From Deltaproteobacteria bacterium (GTDB lineage: Bacteria > Desulfobacterota_D > UBA1144 > Nemesobacterales > JAJCZQ01): a stretch of 34,015 nucleotides of DNA. The translations under genes and the position numbers were made by a program. The stretch's first letter is position 1. Each line of letters starts with the position of its first letter. Below the pieces are notes generated by a model. It saw only the letters and a program-made list of their open reading frames with translations. It was not told where the DNA came from and searched no databases. Location: contig JAJCZQ010000001.1 in NCBI GenBank assembly GCA_029262335.1, forward strand, positions 1-34,015. The letters run 5' to 3'. This document shows, one piece after another, positions 8,058 to 15,289 of this stretch.

Positions 8058-8497
8058 GAATAATATTTTTTAGTATATCAATGCTACTGGTACTGTTTTC
8101 CCTTAATGCAGCTGCATTCGAGTGGGTATTCCTCTCTGATATGCAGGGAAGGAAACATTTTATAGACAAAAAGAGTATAAAAGAAGATTCTGGTTTCAGG
8201 TGGGCATATTACAAAAGCGAATATCCAAAAGAACAGACAGGTAATGATTTTCTTACAAAAAAGACCTATGTTTTTATAAGTGCTGTTTCCTATATGGCCG
8301 TTAACTGCGATGCAAAAACGCTTACCCCATTATCTACAAACTATATAAACAGCAGTGGTAAGGTTACGCACAAGATAAGGTATGTAGATGAGAAGGCAAT
8401 TGTTGATGGTGATAAAACCTGGGAGCTTGACAGCAATTCTGAGACTTTCAGACCGGTGGTAATTAATTATGTCTGTAAAGAAAAGGTCTTAAACTAA
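8054..8497 (+). CDS. Exported small protein, surface-adhesin-E-like family (copy 3)
   Basis: About 147 residues from a GTG at 8054 that overlaps the previous stop in a GTGA junction, with GGGAG at 8038-8042 upstream. This start gives a clean signal peptide (MRIIFFSISMLLVLFSLNAAA). An alternative ATG at 8036 would add six residues including an Asp near the N-terminus, less natural for an export signal. Family features: EWVFLSD start, FIDKKSIK strand, MAVNC with the first Cys, NYVCKEK with the second. A longer loop than in other copies separates the halves. Function unknown. Confidence 0.75.
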   Translation: MRIIFFSISMLLVLFSLNAAAFEWVFLSDMQGRKHFIDKKSIKEDSGFRWAYYKSEYPKEQTGNDFLTKKTYVFISAVSYMAVNCDAKTLTPLSTNYINSSGKVTHKIRYVDEKAIVDGDKTWELDSNSETFRPVVINYVCKEKVLN

Positions 8498-8510
8498 ATT
8501 TTATTCCCTA

Positions 8511-8978
8511 ATGATAAAAATTATAATTCCAATATTAATAATTGTCTTTGCTTTACCCTTCAACCTCTTTGCTGAAGAGGAAAAAAAGAAAGATGGGGTC
8601 TGGTACAGGGTGAATAATGAAAATGATGTTAATTCAATTTATGTCGATTATAAAAGTATTAAGAGGAAAGGCGATGAAGTTGGATATGAACAGATGGAAT
8701 TTCTCGTAGAAAAGCAAAAAATAGAAGGTACCGATAAAGAGTACAAATTTATTGTAAGTAAGCGCACGGGCGATTGTGAGAACAAAAGATATCTGATAAA
8801 AGAAGAGAAGTATTATGATGTCCTGGTAAATGAAGAGAAAGATGAAATCAAAGATGAACTTATTCTTAAAAACAAGTTTGAAGACGAAGCAGCTAAAGAC
8901 TGGGTAGTTGTTATCCCAAATACTTTAATTGAAAAAGTATGGAGATTTACCTGCCTCTATAAACCGGAGGATAATTAA
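8511..8978 (+). CDS. Exported small protein, surface-adhesin-E-like family (copy 4)
   Basis: 155 residues. Signal peptide MIKIIIPILIIVFALPFNLFA, then a mature chain with IYVDYKSIKRKGD, a QMEFLV strand, TGDCENKRYLI (first Cys), a highly charged middle (EEKDEIKDE) and PNTLIEKVWRFTC (second Cys). The hallmark Tyr-Val-Asp-x-x-Ser-Ile strand is best preserved here. It is the last of three tandem copies; only 13 bases separate it from the previous gene. Function unknown; likely periplasmic or surface exposed. Confidence 0.76.
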   Translation: MIKIIIPILIIVFALPFNLFAEEEKKKDGVWYRVNNENDVNSIYVDYKSIKRKGDEVGYEQMEFLVEKQKIEGTDKEYKFIVSKRTGDCENKRYLIKEEKYYDVLVNEEKDEIKDELILKNKFEDEAAKDWVVVIPNTLIEKVWRFTCLYKPEDN

Positions 8979-9073
8979 TAATTTAAATATATTAAATAAA
9001 GTTAGGGGTTTTATTTAATTGATATTACATTTATGATATAACAAAACATTCTTTTACAAGGTGAGGGTAAAAA

Positions 9074-9409
9074 ATGTTATCAAAAAAAGAGTGGGAGGAG
9101 CTTTGCTCCGAGCTCAACGAACTGCAGGACTATTTATATCATACGGCTGATAAGCTGGCGAAGGCAGAAACAGCAAAACATCCGGAAAAATATAACAAGT
9201 TATTTGACTATTATATTTCCGATGGCTGGGAAAGACTTATTGTTGTTATGCATGCTCTGGAAAAACTTGGACTTCCCAAGAAGCTTAAAAAGTTTGATAT
9301 AAATGATGAGTACAACAGGCTTATTTCCGAAAGGAAAATCAAGAAAGATTTAATTTCAATTAATAACAGGCCCAAATTAAAAGTTGTAAGTGAAGCAAGC
9401 GAAATCTGA
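9074..9409 (+). CDS. Hypothetical cytoplasmic helical protein
   Basis: 111 residues, not recognised. Predicted all-helical and charged, with no signal or membrane segment; conserved-looking aromatic positions (DYYISDGWERLIVVMHALEKLG) suggest a small helical bundle. Its ribosome-binding site GGTGAGGGTA (9060-9069) is strong and recurs exactly before the ATA-start gene at 13874. It stands apart from its neighbours by about 95 bp upstream and 60 bp downstream. Confidence 0.65.
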   Translation: MLSKKEWEELCSELNELQDYLYHTADKLAKAETAKHPEKYNKLFDYYISDGWERLIVVMHALEKLGLPKKLKKFDINDEYNRLISERKIKKDLISINNRPKLKVVSEASEI

Positions 9410-9469
9410 TTTAGTTTGCTTAGGCCTATTGATTTAATTTTATCTGCTGATGGTGTCCCCCCGGCACAG

Positions 9470-9925
9470 TTATACCTGTAATGACTCGATTTCCTTTAAA
9501 GTGTCCGTATCACCAAAATGAAAATCACCTATTTTCCCCTGTCCTTTAATACCATAGAAAATTGCGGATAACCCGGCAAGTACATGTTCATTGTGACCTT
9601 TAAATTTGTCTACAAGTTCTTTACATATTTCATTTGTTTTTTCATCCGTTGTATTATCACCTGATTTTTTCAATATAAAGTAGACATTCATAAAATGTGG
9701 TAATTCAAGGTTGTATGCATAAATTGTCTTAGCATCATATGTGGAGATAATATCGTGATTAAAATATCTTTGATAACTTGCAACGTATGGCTGCATATCG
9801 AATGATACTGAATATGCCATCATGCAAAGAATGCGTTCTTTGTTTTCATTTAAAAACATGTTTATATCTTTGTTAAACTCTGCAATGGTCTCTTCAGGTG
9901 GTTTCTGCTCTGTGTGGCTGCTCAT
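9470..9925 (-). CDS. Hypothetical cytoplasmic protein
   Basis: 151 residues, not recognised. No signal peptide. The N-terminal stretch is hydrophilic (SSHTEQKPPEETIAEF) and is followed by mixed helical segments with many aromatic residues, including FDMQPYVASYQRYFNHD. An AAGGAG site supports the ATG. It lies 15 bases after the exported protein upstream on the same strand, so both are probably co-transcribed. Confidence 0.65.
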   Translation of the reverse strand: MSSHTEQKPPEETIAEFNKDINMFLNENKERILCMMAYSVSFDMQPYVASYQRYFNHDIISTYDAKTIYAYNLELPHFMNVYFILKKSGDNTTDEKTNEICKELVDKFKGHNEHVLAGLSAIFYGIKGQGKIGDFHFGDTDTLKEIESLQV

Positions 9926-9940
9926 TATAGATTCTCCTTT

Positions 9941-10366
9941 TTAATTAACTGAATACCCGCGTTTTTCGAGGCATGATTTGTAAGCTTTATTATATTCTGC
10001 TTTATTTGATTCGTATTTGTTTATTTCTTCAGCTTTCCATTCCTTCTTTGCTTCCCCGGCAAGGTAGCCTTTGTCCGGTGTGCCTGTGCCTCCGCCGTAT
10101 CCGGCAGGAGTCTTCGGAGGTCCTACATCCTTAATCCCCGGAGGGGGATTCTGTCCCTGGGGTATTGCAGAAGGATCAAACCCAGTCAATTCCATTGATT
10201 CCTGATAACACATAAACTTATCTTCCCGGATCTGTTCTTCAGACTGGCCGCTGTTGGGATAAATAAATATCTTTTCATTTTCAGGGTATGGCATAAGCTG
10301 CCTTTCCTCAGAATGAATGATAGTTATACTCAACAATAGAAATAAAACTATTAACGTAAATTTCAT
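9941..10366 (-). CDS. Exported protein with GQSxEQ...C...TGFDP / CLxxRGY signature
   Basis: 141 residues with a signal peptide (cleavage near IIHS, residue 19). The mature part opens with IYPNSGQSEEQIREDKFMCYQ and ELTGFDPS and closes with AYKSCLEKRGYSV. This pair of segments is familiar from small periplasmic proteins in which a glycine-zipper membrane segment sits between them. Here the zipper is replaced by a hydrophilic Pro/Gly-rich stretch (PPPGIKDVGPPKTP, GYGGGTGTPDKG), so membrane insertion is unlikely. The two Cys probably pair. A GAGG site precedes the ATG. Function unknown. Confidence 0.7.
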   Translation of the reverse strand: MKFTLIVLFLLLSITIIHSEERQLMPYPENEKIFIYPNSGQSEEQIREDKFMCYQESMELTGFDPSAIPQGQNPPPGIKDVGPPKTPAGYGGGTGTPDKGYLAGEAKKEWKAEEINKYESNKAEYNKAYKSCLEKRGYSVN

Positions 10367-10487
10367 TTATTGTTCCTCATGTTTATTATCTGGAAATTTT
10401 ATCAGATAAATAAGTCTACTTAATTTTATATAGAAATTTATTATAAATATTCAAAAATATAATTTTTTTTGTTAATATTATTACACT

Positions 10488-10880
10488 ATGAAAAAATTAA
10501 TACTTCTTGCAGTACTTTTTATTACACCTAATGCATTTGCTGACGGTTGGATACTTGTTTCCGAGGGAGAGACCGGAAGCAAGGTTTTTGTCGAACAATC
10601 ATCAATTGAGAAATCAGATGACCATACAACTGCTTTAATAAAGCAAAGCTTTGGTTCTCCGCAGACTGCAAGTGATAATAAGACAAAATACAATGAAATG
10701 CAGGTTAAATATATATTTAACTGCAAGGACCAGAAAGTAGCTGTTATTGAGGGAAAGAAGCTTAATGCAGCAGGTGATGTTGTACAAAGTGATAAATACG
10801 AAGACGTGACATGGGTTAAGGCTGAGCCGGACACGGTACTTCACCATGCCATGGGATATAGCTGCGATTACGTAAACTAG
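10488..10880 (+). CDS. Exported small protein, surface-adhesin-E-like family (copy 5)
   Basis: 130 residues, the most compact copy. Signal peptide MKKLILLAVLFITPNAFA, then GWILVSEGETGSKVFVEQSSIE, ALIKQSFG, VKYIFNCKDQKVAV (first Cys), a G-D-V-V turn, WVKAEPDT and AMGYSCDY (second Cys). This resembles the typical single-domain form of the family. There is no Shine-Dalgarno before the ATG, as with the copies at 5415, 7641 and 18892. It converges on a small coiled-coil gene with 3 bp between stops. Confidence 0.78.
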   Translation: MKKLILLAVLFITPNAFADGWILVSEGETGSKVFVEQSSIEKSDDHTTALIKQSFGSPQTASDNKTKYNEMQVKYIFNCKDQKVAVIEGKKLNAAGDVVQSDKYEDVTWVKAEPDTVLHHAMGYSCDYVN

Positions 10881-10883
10881 CTT

Positions 10884-11051
10884 TTATTCCGATTCACTAA
10901 GTTTTTGGGAAAGTTCTTCGTTCTCTGAGATTAGTTTCTTTATTCTTTCAGTTATCTGAGAATTATTTACTTTTAGGAGCAACCTTATCTCTGATAGCAG
11001 AATTTCATCTTTTTTAAGTTGTTCCCAGTCTTCTTTATTTAATGGTTTCAT
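10884..11051 (-). CDS. Short coiled-coil hypothetical protein
   Basis: 55 residues from the ATG at 11051 (MKPLNKEDWEQLKKDEI...). The sequence is nearly all helix-forming with heptad-like Leu/Ile spacing (LLSEIRLLLKVNNSQITERIKKLI) and a Glu/Ser tail. The reading frame stays open upstream to 11216, but that extension overlaps the start of the divergent membrane-protein gene and looks like non-coding AT-rich DNA, so the internal ATG, with GAAGG about 10 bases upstream, is preferred. Function unknown. Confidence 0.5.
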   Translation of the reverse strand: MKPLNKEDWEQLKKDEILLSEIRLLLKVNNSQITERIKKLISENEELSQKLSESE

Positions 11052-11136
11052 CTTATATATACCTTCAATTCCTGAAGAGTTATAATATATTAATCTTATT
11101 ATTTCAATATTTTTTATATTATAGGGGACGAAGTTT

Positions 11137-11742
11137 ATGGATATAAAAAAGCTTAATGAACTGTTTGCAGTGGTTGATGGATACATTTCTGCAAATTCTA
11201 CTACGCTTAATTTCATAGTATTGCTTATAGGTGTATTAATAATATTTTTTATACTTTTATCTCTCTATAAAGTAAATAAATCCATAAGAGATCAAAACAA
11301 CAGGTTTATGGAATATTTTAATAATATTCAGAGGAATTACAGGATAGACAGGTCTATGGAATGTATAAATGAATTTAATTCTACAGATTTCAGGATTAAA
11401 GTACTGTCTGTCCTGGAAATCAAGCTTCAAATGCATGAAAATAATCTTGGCGACAACCAGAGTATCGTGAATGATGCGGAGTTTAGGTATGCGTTGGTAA
11501 ACTGTATTCATTTCTTTAATAACACCGGATACCTATATACTAATGATTTCCTGGAAAATTCAATCATTTACAACAATCTGTCAGGTTTGTCTATTGAGTG
11601 GTACAACAGGCTTGCACCTTTCTTTGATTCAAACAAAGACAAAACCATCTACTGGAAAGAAGTAAACGAACTTTTTAAAAACAACAAAGTCTTAAATCTT
11701 GATGAAGAGATAAATCCCATTGGAGAAAAGACACTATTTTAA
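11137..11742 (+). CDS. Membrane-anchored hypothetical protein
   Basis: 201 residues. A single strong transmembrane helix at about 24-44 (FIVLLIGVLIIFFILLSLY) is followed by a cytoplasmic, probably helical domain of about 155 residues beginning KSIRDQNNRFMEYFNNIQRN. The arrangement resembles DUF4760-type proteins, though that match is only by eye. A good AGGGGA site precedes the ATG. It ends 43 bases before the TonB receptor and could be in the same transcript. Confidence 0.6.
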   Translation: MDIKKLNELFAVVDGYISANSTTLNFIVLLIGVLIIFFILLSLYKVNKSIRDQNNRFMEYFNNIQRNYRIDRSMECINEFNSTDFRIKVLSVLEIKLQMHENNLGDNQSIVNDAEFRYALVNCIHFFNNTGYLYTNDFLENSIIYNNLSGLSIEWYNRLAPFFDSNKDKTIYWKEVNELFKNNKVLNLDEEINPIGEKTLF

Positions 11743-11785
11743 ACAAAATCTTATTTGTTATTAATAATAATATACTTTAATTGTA

Positions 11786-13693
11786 GTGCATAACACCCTG
11801 TTAATAATAAGATATATACTAATATTTACTTTTTTATTGTCCTTCGGAAAAACTTTTGCTTCTGAGGATGAATACATGGAAAAAGTTGTAGTTACAGGGA
11901 CTACAATTCCTGTATCCATTACTGAATTTCCATCCGATATTACCATTATAGACCAAGAATATATAGAAAGTTCCCATGCCGCCGATGTTTCGGAACTGTT
12001 AAAGACAGTCCCCGGAGTATTTGTGGACCAGGCAGGTGGGAGGGGCGGTGTGAGTTCTCTTTATCTAAGGGGAGCAGACCCAAACTTTACCCTGATATTA
12101 CTTGACGGCATTAAACTAAACGATCCTAATAACAGCCGTGGGGGATCATTTGATCTGTCTACACTTGGGACAGACAATATAGAAAGGATTGAGATAGTAA
12201 AAGGGCCGCAGTCCGCGGTGTATGGCTCTGATGCTTTAGCAGGTGTAATTAATATTATTACATTTGACGGGAACATGCTGTCAAAGAAAAGTATTGATAT
12301 ATCTGCACAAACAAAAGGCGGCTACAGGTTTTTTACTGAAAGCAGGGGGAAAAGAAACAGTTTCAGCCATTCCCTGAGCGCTTCTTATGTAGATGATGGT
12401 GAACCTACGGAAGGAAGTAATTTTAAGAGCCCTACATTTATCTCTAATCTTGGATATTCTACAGACAAACTGGAAGTTAAATCCGTGTCCAGATTTAGTC
12501 ATATAAAAAGTACAGGTTTTCCTGATGACAGCGGGGGCCCCGAGTTTGCAGTAATAAGAGAAACAGAAGAACGTGAATTAAATCAGTTTCTTACCGGGTT
12601 ACGGTTTATTCATTTGTCGGGAGAGTCCTGGGTAAATAACTTAAATTTATATTTAACTCATACAGATGAAGATATATCTTCACCCGGAGTAGCTCCCGGT
12701 ATTCGTGACCCTTTTGGTATTCCTGCAAATACAAGTGACAGCGAATACACTAGATTTGAAGCCGGGTACACAACTGTTTTAAAGATTGGCCCTGATAACA
12801 ATGTATCATTTGGTATTGATACTCAGTACGAAAGAGGAAAGAGCCGCGGCACTTTATTTACACAGCAGGAGATACCAACAAATTTCAGGGAAGAAAGATT
12901 TACTTTTTCACCGCTTTTAGAACTAAAACTAAATTTAATAAAAGATGTATTTATAATTGCAGGCGGCCGTCTGGATTATACTGATGATTTTGGATCCGAG
13001 TTTAGCCCGCATATTGGAGTTCTTTATAATCTATGGTCTACGGGGACATCAATCAGTGCAAACTGGGGCGAGGGTTATAAACTTCCAAGTTTTTTTGCTC
13101 TGGGTAATCCTATTGTAGGAAATGATGAATTAAAACCTGAGACAAGCAGCAGTATTGATTTTAAAGTCAGTCAGCGGTTCCTGGATGATTCATTATTATT
13201 CGCAGCTTCATTTTTTTACAATGATTTTAGTAACCTTATTGATTTTGATGAAGGCCCGCCGCCAAGGCTTATTAACCGTGACAAAGTCATAACAAAGGGT
13301 ATTGAACTTGAAGTGCAGTCAAAAAAAGTATTTGATACCATCCTGTCGGGCAATATCAGTTATATAGAATCAAATATAAAAAACTCTCCTGACAATCTGA
13401 GAAACAGGCCTGAATGGCTTGCAAATTTTAGTATTATCTGGACGCCTGATCCATTACTGGAAATTTTTACAAATATTAACTATGTCGGAAGTTTCCTTGA
13501 TTCATCCATACCGACCGGGGAAGTGAAGATAGGGGATTACCTGCTTGTAAACAGCGCAGTAACTTTTAACATAAGATCTAATTTTAAAGCTTACGTAGAA
13601 GTTAAAAACATATTAGACCAGAGATATCAGCAGGTCGCTGGTTTTAACGCACCGGGAATAAGGCCGGGTGCCGGAATAAACTGGTCATTCTAA
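11786..13693 (+). CDS. TonB-dependent outer-membrane receptor, BtuB-like
   Basis: 635 residues. Signal peptide to about residue 25, TonB box EKVVVTG at 32-38, an N-terminal plug domain (about 40-155) with LLKTVPGVFVDQAGGRGGVSSLYLRGADPN and the plug hallmark IERIEIVKGPQSAVYGSDALAGVINIIT, then a beta-barrel ending in the expected terminal Phe (INWSF). The plug pattern and length match BtuB/CirA-type receptors for cobalamin or siderophores; the substrate is not determined. No cobalamin riboswitch fits in the 43 bp upstream. The start is a GTG with a poor ribosome-binding site. Together with the CDF exporter downstream it hints at metal handling. Confidence 0.92.
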   Translation: MHNTLLIIRYILIFTFLLSFGKTFASEDEYMEKVVVTGTTIPVSITEFPSDITIIDQEYIESSHAADVSELLKTVPGVFVDQAGGRGGVSSLYLRGADPNFTLILLDGIKLNDPNNSRGGSFDLSTLGTDNIERIEIVKGPQSAVYGSDALAGVINIITFDGNMLSKKSIDISAQTKGGYRFFTESRGKRNSFSHSLSASYVDDGEPTEGSNFKSPTFISNLGYSTDKLEVKSVSRFSHIKSTGFPDDSGGPEFAVIRETEERELNQFLTGLRFIHLSGESWVNNLNLYLTHTDEDISSPGVAPGIRDPFGIPANTSDSEYTRFEAGYTTVLKIGPDNNVSFGIDTQYERGKSRGTLFTQQEIPTNFREERFTFSPLLELKLNLIKDVFIIAGGRLDYTDDFGSEFSPHIGVLYNLWSTGTSISANWGEGYKLPSFFALGNPIVGNDELKPETSSSIDFKVSQRFLDDSLLFAASFFYNDFSNLIDFDEGPPPRLINRDKVITKGIELEVQSKKVFDTILSGNISYIESNIKNSPDNLRNRPEWLANFSIIWTPDPLLEIFTNINYVGSFLDSSIPTGEVKIGDYLLVNSAVTFNIRSNFKAYVEVKNILDQRYQQVAGFNAPGIRPGAGINWSF

Positions 13694-13775
13694 AATAATT
13701 TAATGCGGTGATTATTAAACCAGCTAGATTTATTTCGTCTAATCCTTTAGGATTTTGATGTCTAAGAATGGTGGA

Positions 13776-13814
13776 GCCCGGAAGATATTAATTTATTTTC
13801 CGGGCATTTTTTTT
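13776..13814 (+). terminator. Rho-independent terminator after the TonB receptor
   Basis: GCCCGGAA (13776-13783) pairs with TTCCGGGC (13798-13805), followed by A and eight T. It should end the receptor transcript about 85 bp past the stop codon. Confidence 0.88.
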
Positions 13815-13858
13815 ATTTACCCTTAATTTTTTATAAATAAAAGGAATAATACTGAGTA

Positions 13859-13868
13859 GGTGAGGGTA
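13859..13868 (+). promoter_or_regulatory. Ribosome-binding site that points to an ATA start
   Basis: The 10-mer GGTGAGGGTA also precedes the ATG gene at 9074. Here the GAGGG core (13862-13866) is 7 bases from ATA at 13874; at 9074 it is 6 bases from ATG. No ATG, GTG or TTG lies in the downstream frame near this site. Confidence 0.6.
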
Positions 13869-13873
13869 GTAGT

Positions 13874-14323
13874 ATAAAAAAGTTAACCGGCATATTTTTA
13901 GTTATTTTCTGTTTATGTTTTATTGTTAATACGTCCCATGCTTCCAAATGGGAGTTCAGCCGGGTTGTACTTAATGATGATGTAGTTGGCAGGTATCTGG
14001 TTTATTATGATAAATCCAGTATTAAAAGTTATAAGGATTACCGTAAAATCTGGGTCAAGAAAATTTACGAAAAAAAACAGAGAATTAACGACAAGAAAAA
14101 TTATAATATTTCGGAAGAACTATTTGTGTTTAACTGCCAGAATAAAACCTGGACCAAGGTGAAATGGACATTGATGGACCTCAATATGAAGATTATGGAC
14201 GAAAGTGAATTTTTTAATCCCTTCCGTCCGGAATGGAACACAATGTGGGGTGGTGTCCCGCCGAAAACACTTACTTATGATCTGTATAAAAACGTATGTA
14301 TAGATAAAGTTGTTAAGAAATAG
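13874..14323 (+). CDS. Exported small protein, surface-adhesin-E-like family (copy 6), apparent ATA start
   Basis: 149 residues if initiated at ATA 13874. The frame is closed by TGA at 13853 and has no ATG, GTG or TTG until a GTG at 14126, deep inside the conserved domain. From the ATA the chain reads (M/I)KKLTGIFLVIFCLCFIV..SHA, an ideal signal peptide, then SKWEFSRVV, LVYYDKSSIK, IWVKKIY, LFVFNC (first Cys) and YKNVC (second Cys), the full family architecture at the family length. A well-placed Shine-Dalgarno precedes the ATA. Either this is a rare non-AUG start, or an ATG was recently lost by mutation or sequencing error, making it a nascent pseudogene. It lies 2 bp before the CDF exporter gene. 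Confidence 0.65.
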   Translation: MKKLTGIFLVIFCLCFIVNTSHASKWEFSRVVLNDDVVGRYLVYYDKSSIKSYKDYRKIWVKKIYEKKQRINDKKNYNISEELFVFNCQNKTWTKVKWTLMDLNMKIMDESEFFNPFRPEWNTMWGGVPPKTLTYDLYKNVCIDKVVKK

Positions 14324-14325
14324 AT

Positions 14326-15222
14326 ATGTCCGACCATCATCACCATCATTCATTTGCCGGGAAAAATAAGAAAAACCTGAAAATCGTATTTGTTCTTACC
14401 TTCTGTTTTATGATTGTAGAGGCAGTTGGAGGATACCTTACCAACAGCCTTGCCCTTATTGCCGATGCTGCGCATATGTTTACAGATACCGGGGCACTCG
14501 GGCTGGCACTTATTGCAATTTGGTTTGCAGAAAGACCGCCAACACCGGACAAGACCTATGGTTACTACCGTACTGAAATCCTGGCGGCTTTTATTAATTC
14601 ACTTGTATTGCTCTTAATATCTTTTTTTATACTCTACGAAGCATGGCAGAGATTAAACCATCCTCCCGAAGTATTAAGCAGGCCTATGCTTATAATTGCT
14701 TCATTGGGGCTGGTTGTAAACCTGATTGGGATGAAACTTCTCTCAGAAGGGTCTGCAAAGAGCCTGAATATGAAGGGAGCTTATCTCGAGGTTTTCAGCG
14801 ATATGCTGGGCTCTATTGGCGTGATAGTGGCAAGCCTGTTAATTATGTTTAAGGGGTGGGAAATTGCTGACCCAATAGCAAGTATTGCCATGGGATTATT
14901 TATTTTGCCCCGCACCTGGCATTTGTTAAAGCAGGTAACACATGTACTGCTTGAAGGCACACCTACTCATATTGAGATAGACGAAGTTGAAAGGGAACTT
15001 TCAAAGATCGAGGGAGTAGTTGCTGTACATGATACACATATCTGGACAATAACTTCAGGGATCGATGCAATGACAGCCCATGTTGAAATTGAGGATTTTA
15101 ATAACGGAAACGAGATATTAACAGGTATAAAAAAGATCCTTGTTGAGAAATTCAATATTCTTCACTCTACAATCCAGCTTGAGACTGAGGAGTGTAAAGA
15201 GTGCGATTTAATCAATATTTAA
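14326..15222 (+). CDS. czcD: Cation diffusion facilitator (CzcD/ZitB-type metal exporter)
   Basis: 298-residue inner-membrane antiporter that exports divalent cations (Zn, Co, Cd type) in exchange for protons. Six hydrophobic helices span about 17-205, then a C-terminal cytoplasmic regulatory domain with VHDTHIWTITSG. Metal-site residues in helix 2 are ADAAHMFTD (His50, Asp54). The equivalent helix 5 motif is EVFSD (Glu155, Asp159) rather than the His-x3-Asp of many zinc exporters. An N-terminal run of five His (4-8) may capture metal. It begins 2 bp after the ATA-start gene, so the two are probably co-transcribed. Confidence 0.93.
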   Translation: MSDHHHHHSFAGKNKKNLKIVFVLTFCFMIVEAVGGYLTNSLALIADAAHMFTDTGALGLALIAIWFAERPPTPDKTYGYYRTEILAAFINSLVLLLISFFILYEAWQRLNHPPEVLSRPMLIIASLGLVVNLIGMKLLSEGSAKSLNMKGAYLEVFSDMLGSIGVIVASLLIMFKGWEIADPIASIAMGLFILPRTWHLLKQVTHVLLEGTPTHIEIDEVERELSKIEGVVAVHDTHIWTITSGIDAMTAHVEIEDFNNGNEILTGIKKILVEKFNILHSTIQLETEECKECDLINI

Positions 15223-15227
15223 AGGAT

Positions 15228-15255
15228 TTTTCAGACTGTTATTTTATGTTATATT
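15228..15255 (+). promoter_or_regulatory. Possible promoter of the di-haem lipoprotein gene
   Basis: TTTTCA (15228-15233) and TATATT (15250-15255) are 16 bp apart, upstream of a perfect AGGAGGG ribosome-binding site. The -35 matches consensus at four of six bases. Confidence 0.35.
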
Positions 15256-15289
15256 TATTTAAATATTATTCTCTTTAGGAGGGCTTTGG

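Noticed and set aside
11052-11216. N-terminal extension of the minus-strand gene ending at 10884
   Set aside because: It overlaps the well-supported membrane-protein gene at 11137 and encodes a low-complexity, unlikely N-terminus; the internal ATG at 11051 with a plausible ribosome-binding site fits better.
11743-11785. Cobalamin riboswitch before the BtuB-like receptor
   Set aside because: The 43-bp spacer is too short and has no B12-box sequence.
13694-13775. Possible small RNA or tRNA fragment after the TonB receptor (AATCCTTTAGGATT palindrome, TGGTGGAGCCCGG)
   Set aside because: No tRNA cloverleaf can be formed, and the GC-rich part belongs to the terminator stem.
14126-14323. GTG-started 65-residue protein
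   Set aside because: This is only the C-terminal half of the family domain; the signal peptide and first half lie in the same frame upstream from ATA 13874.
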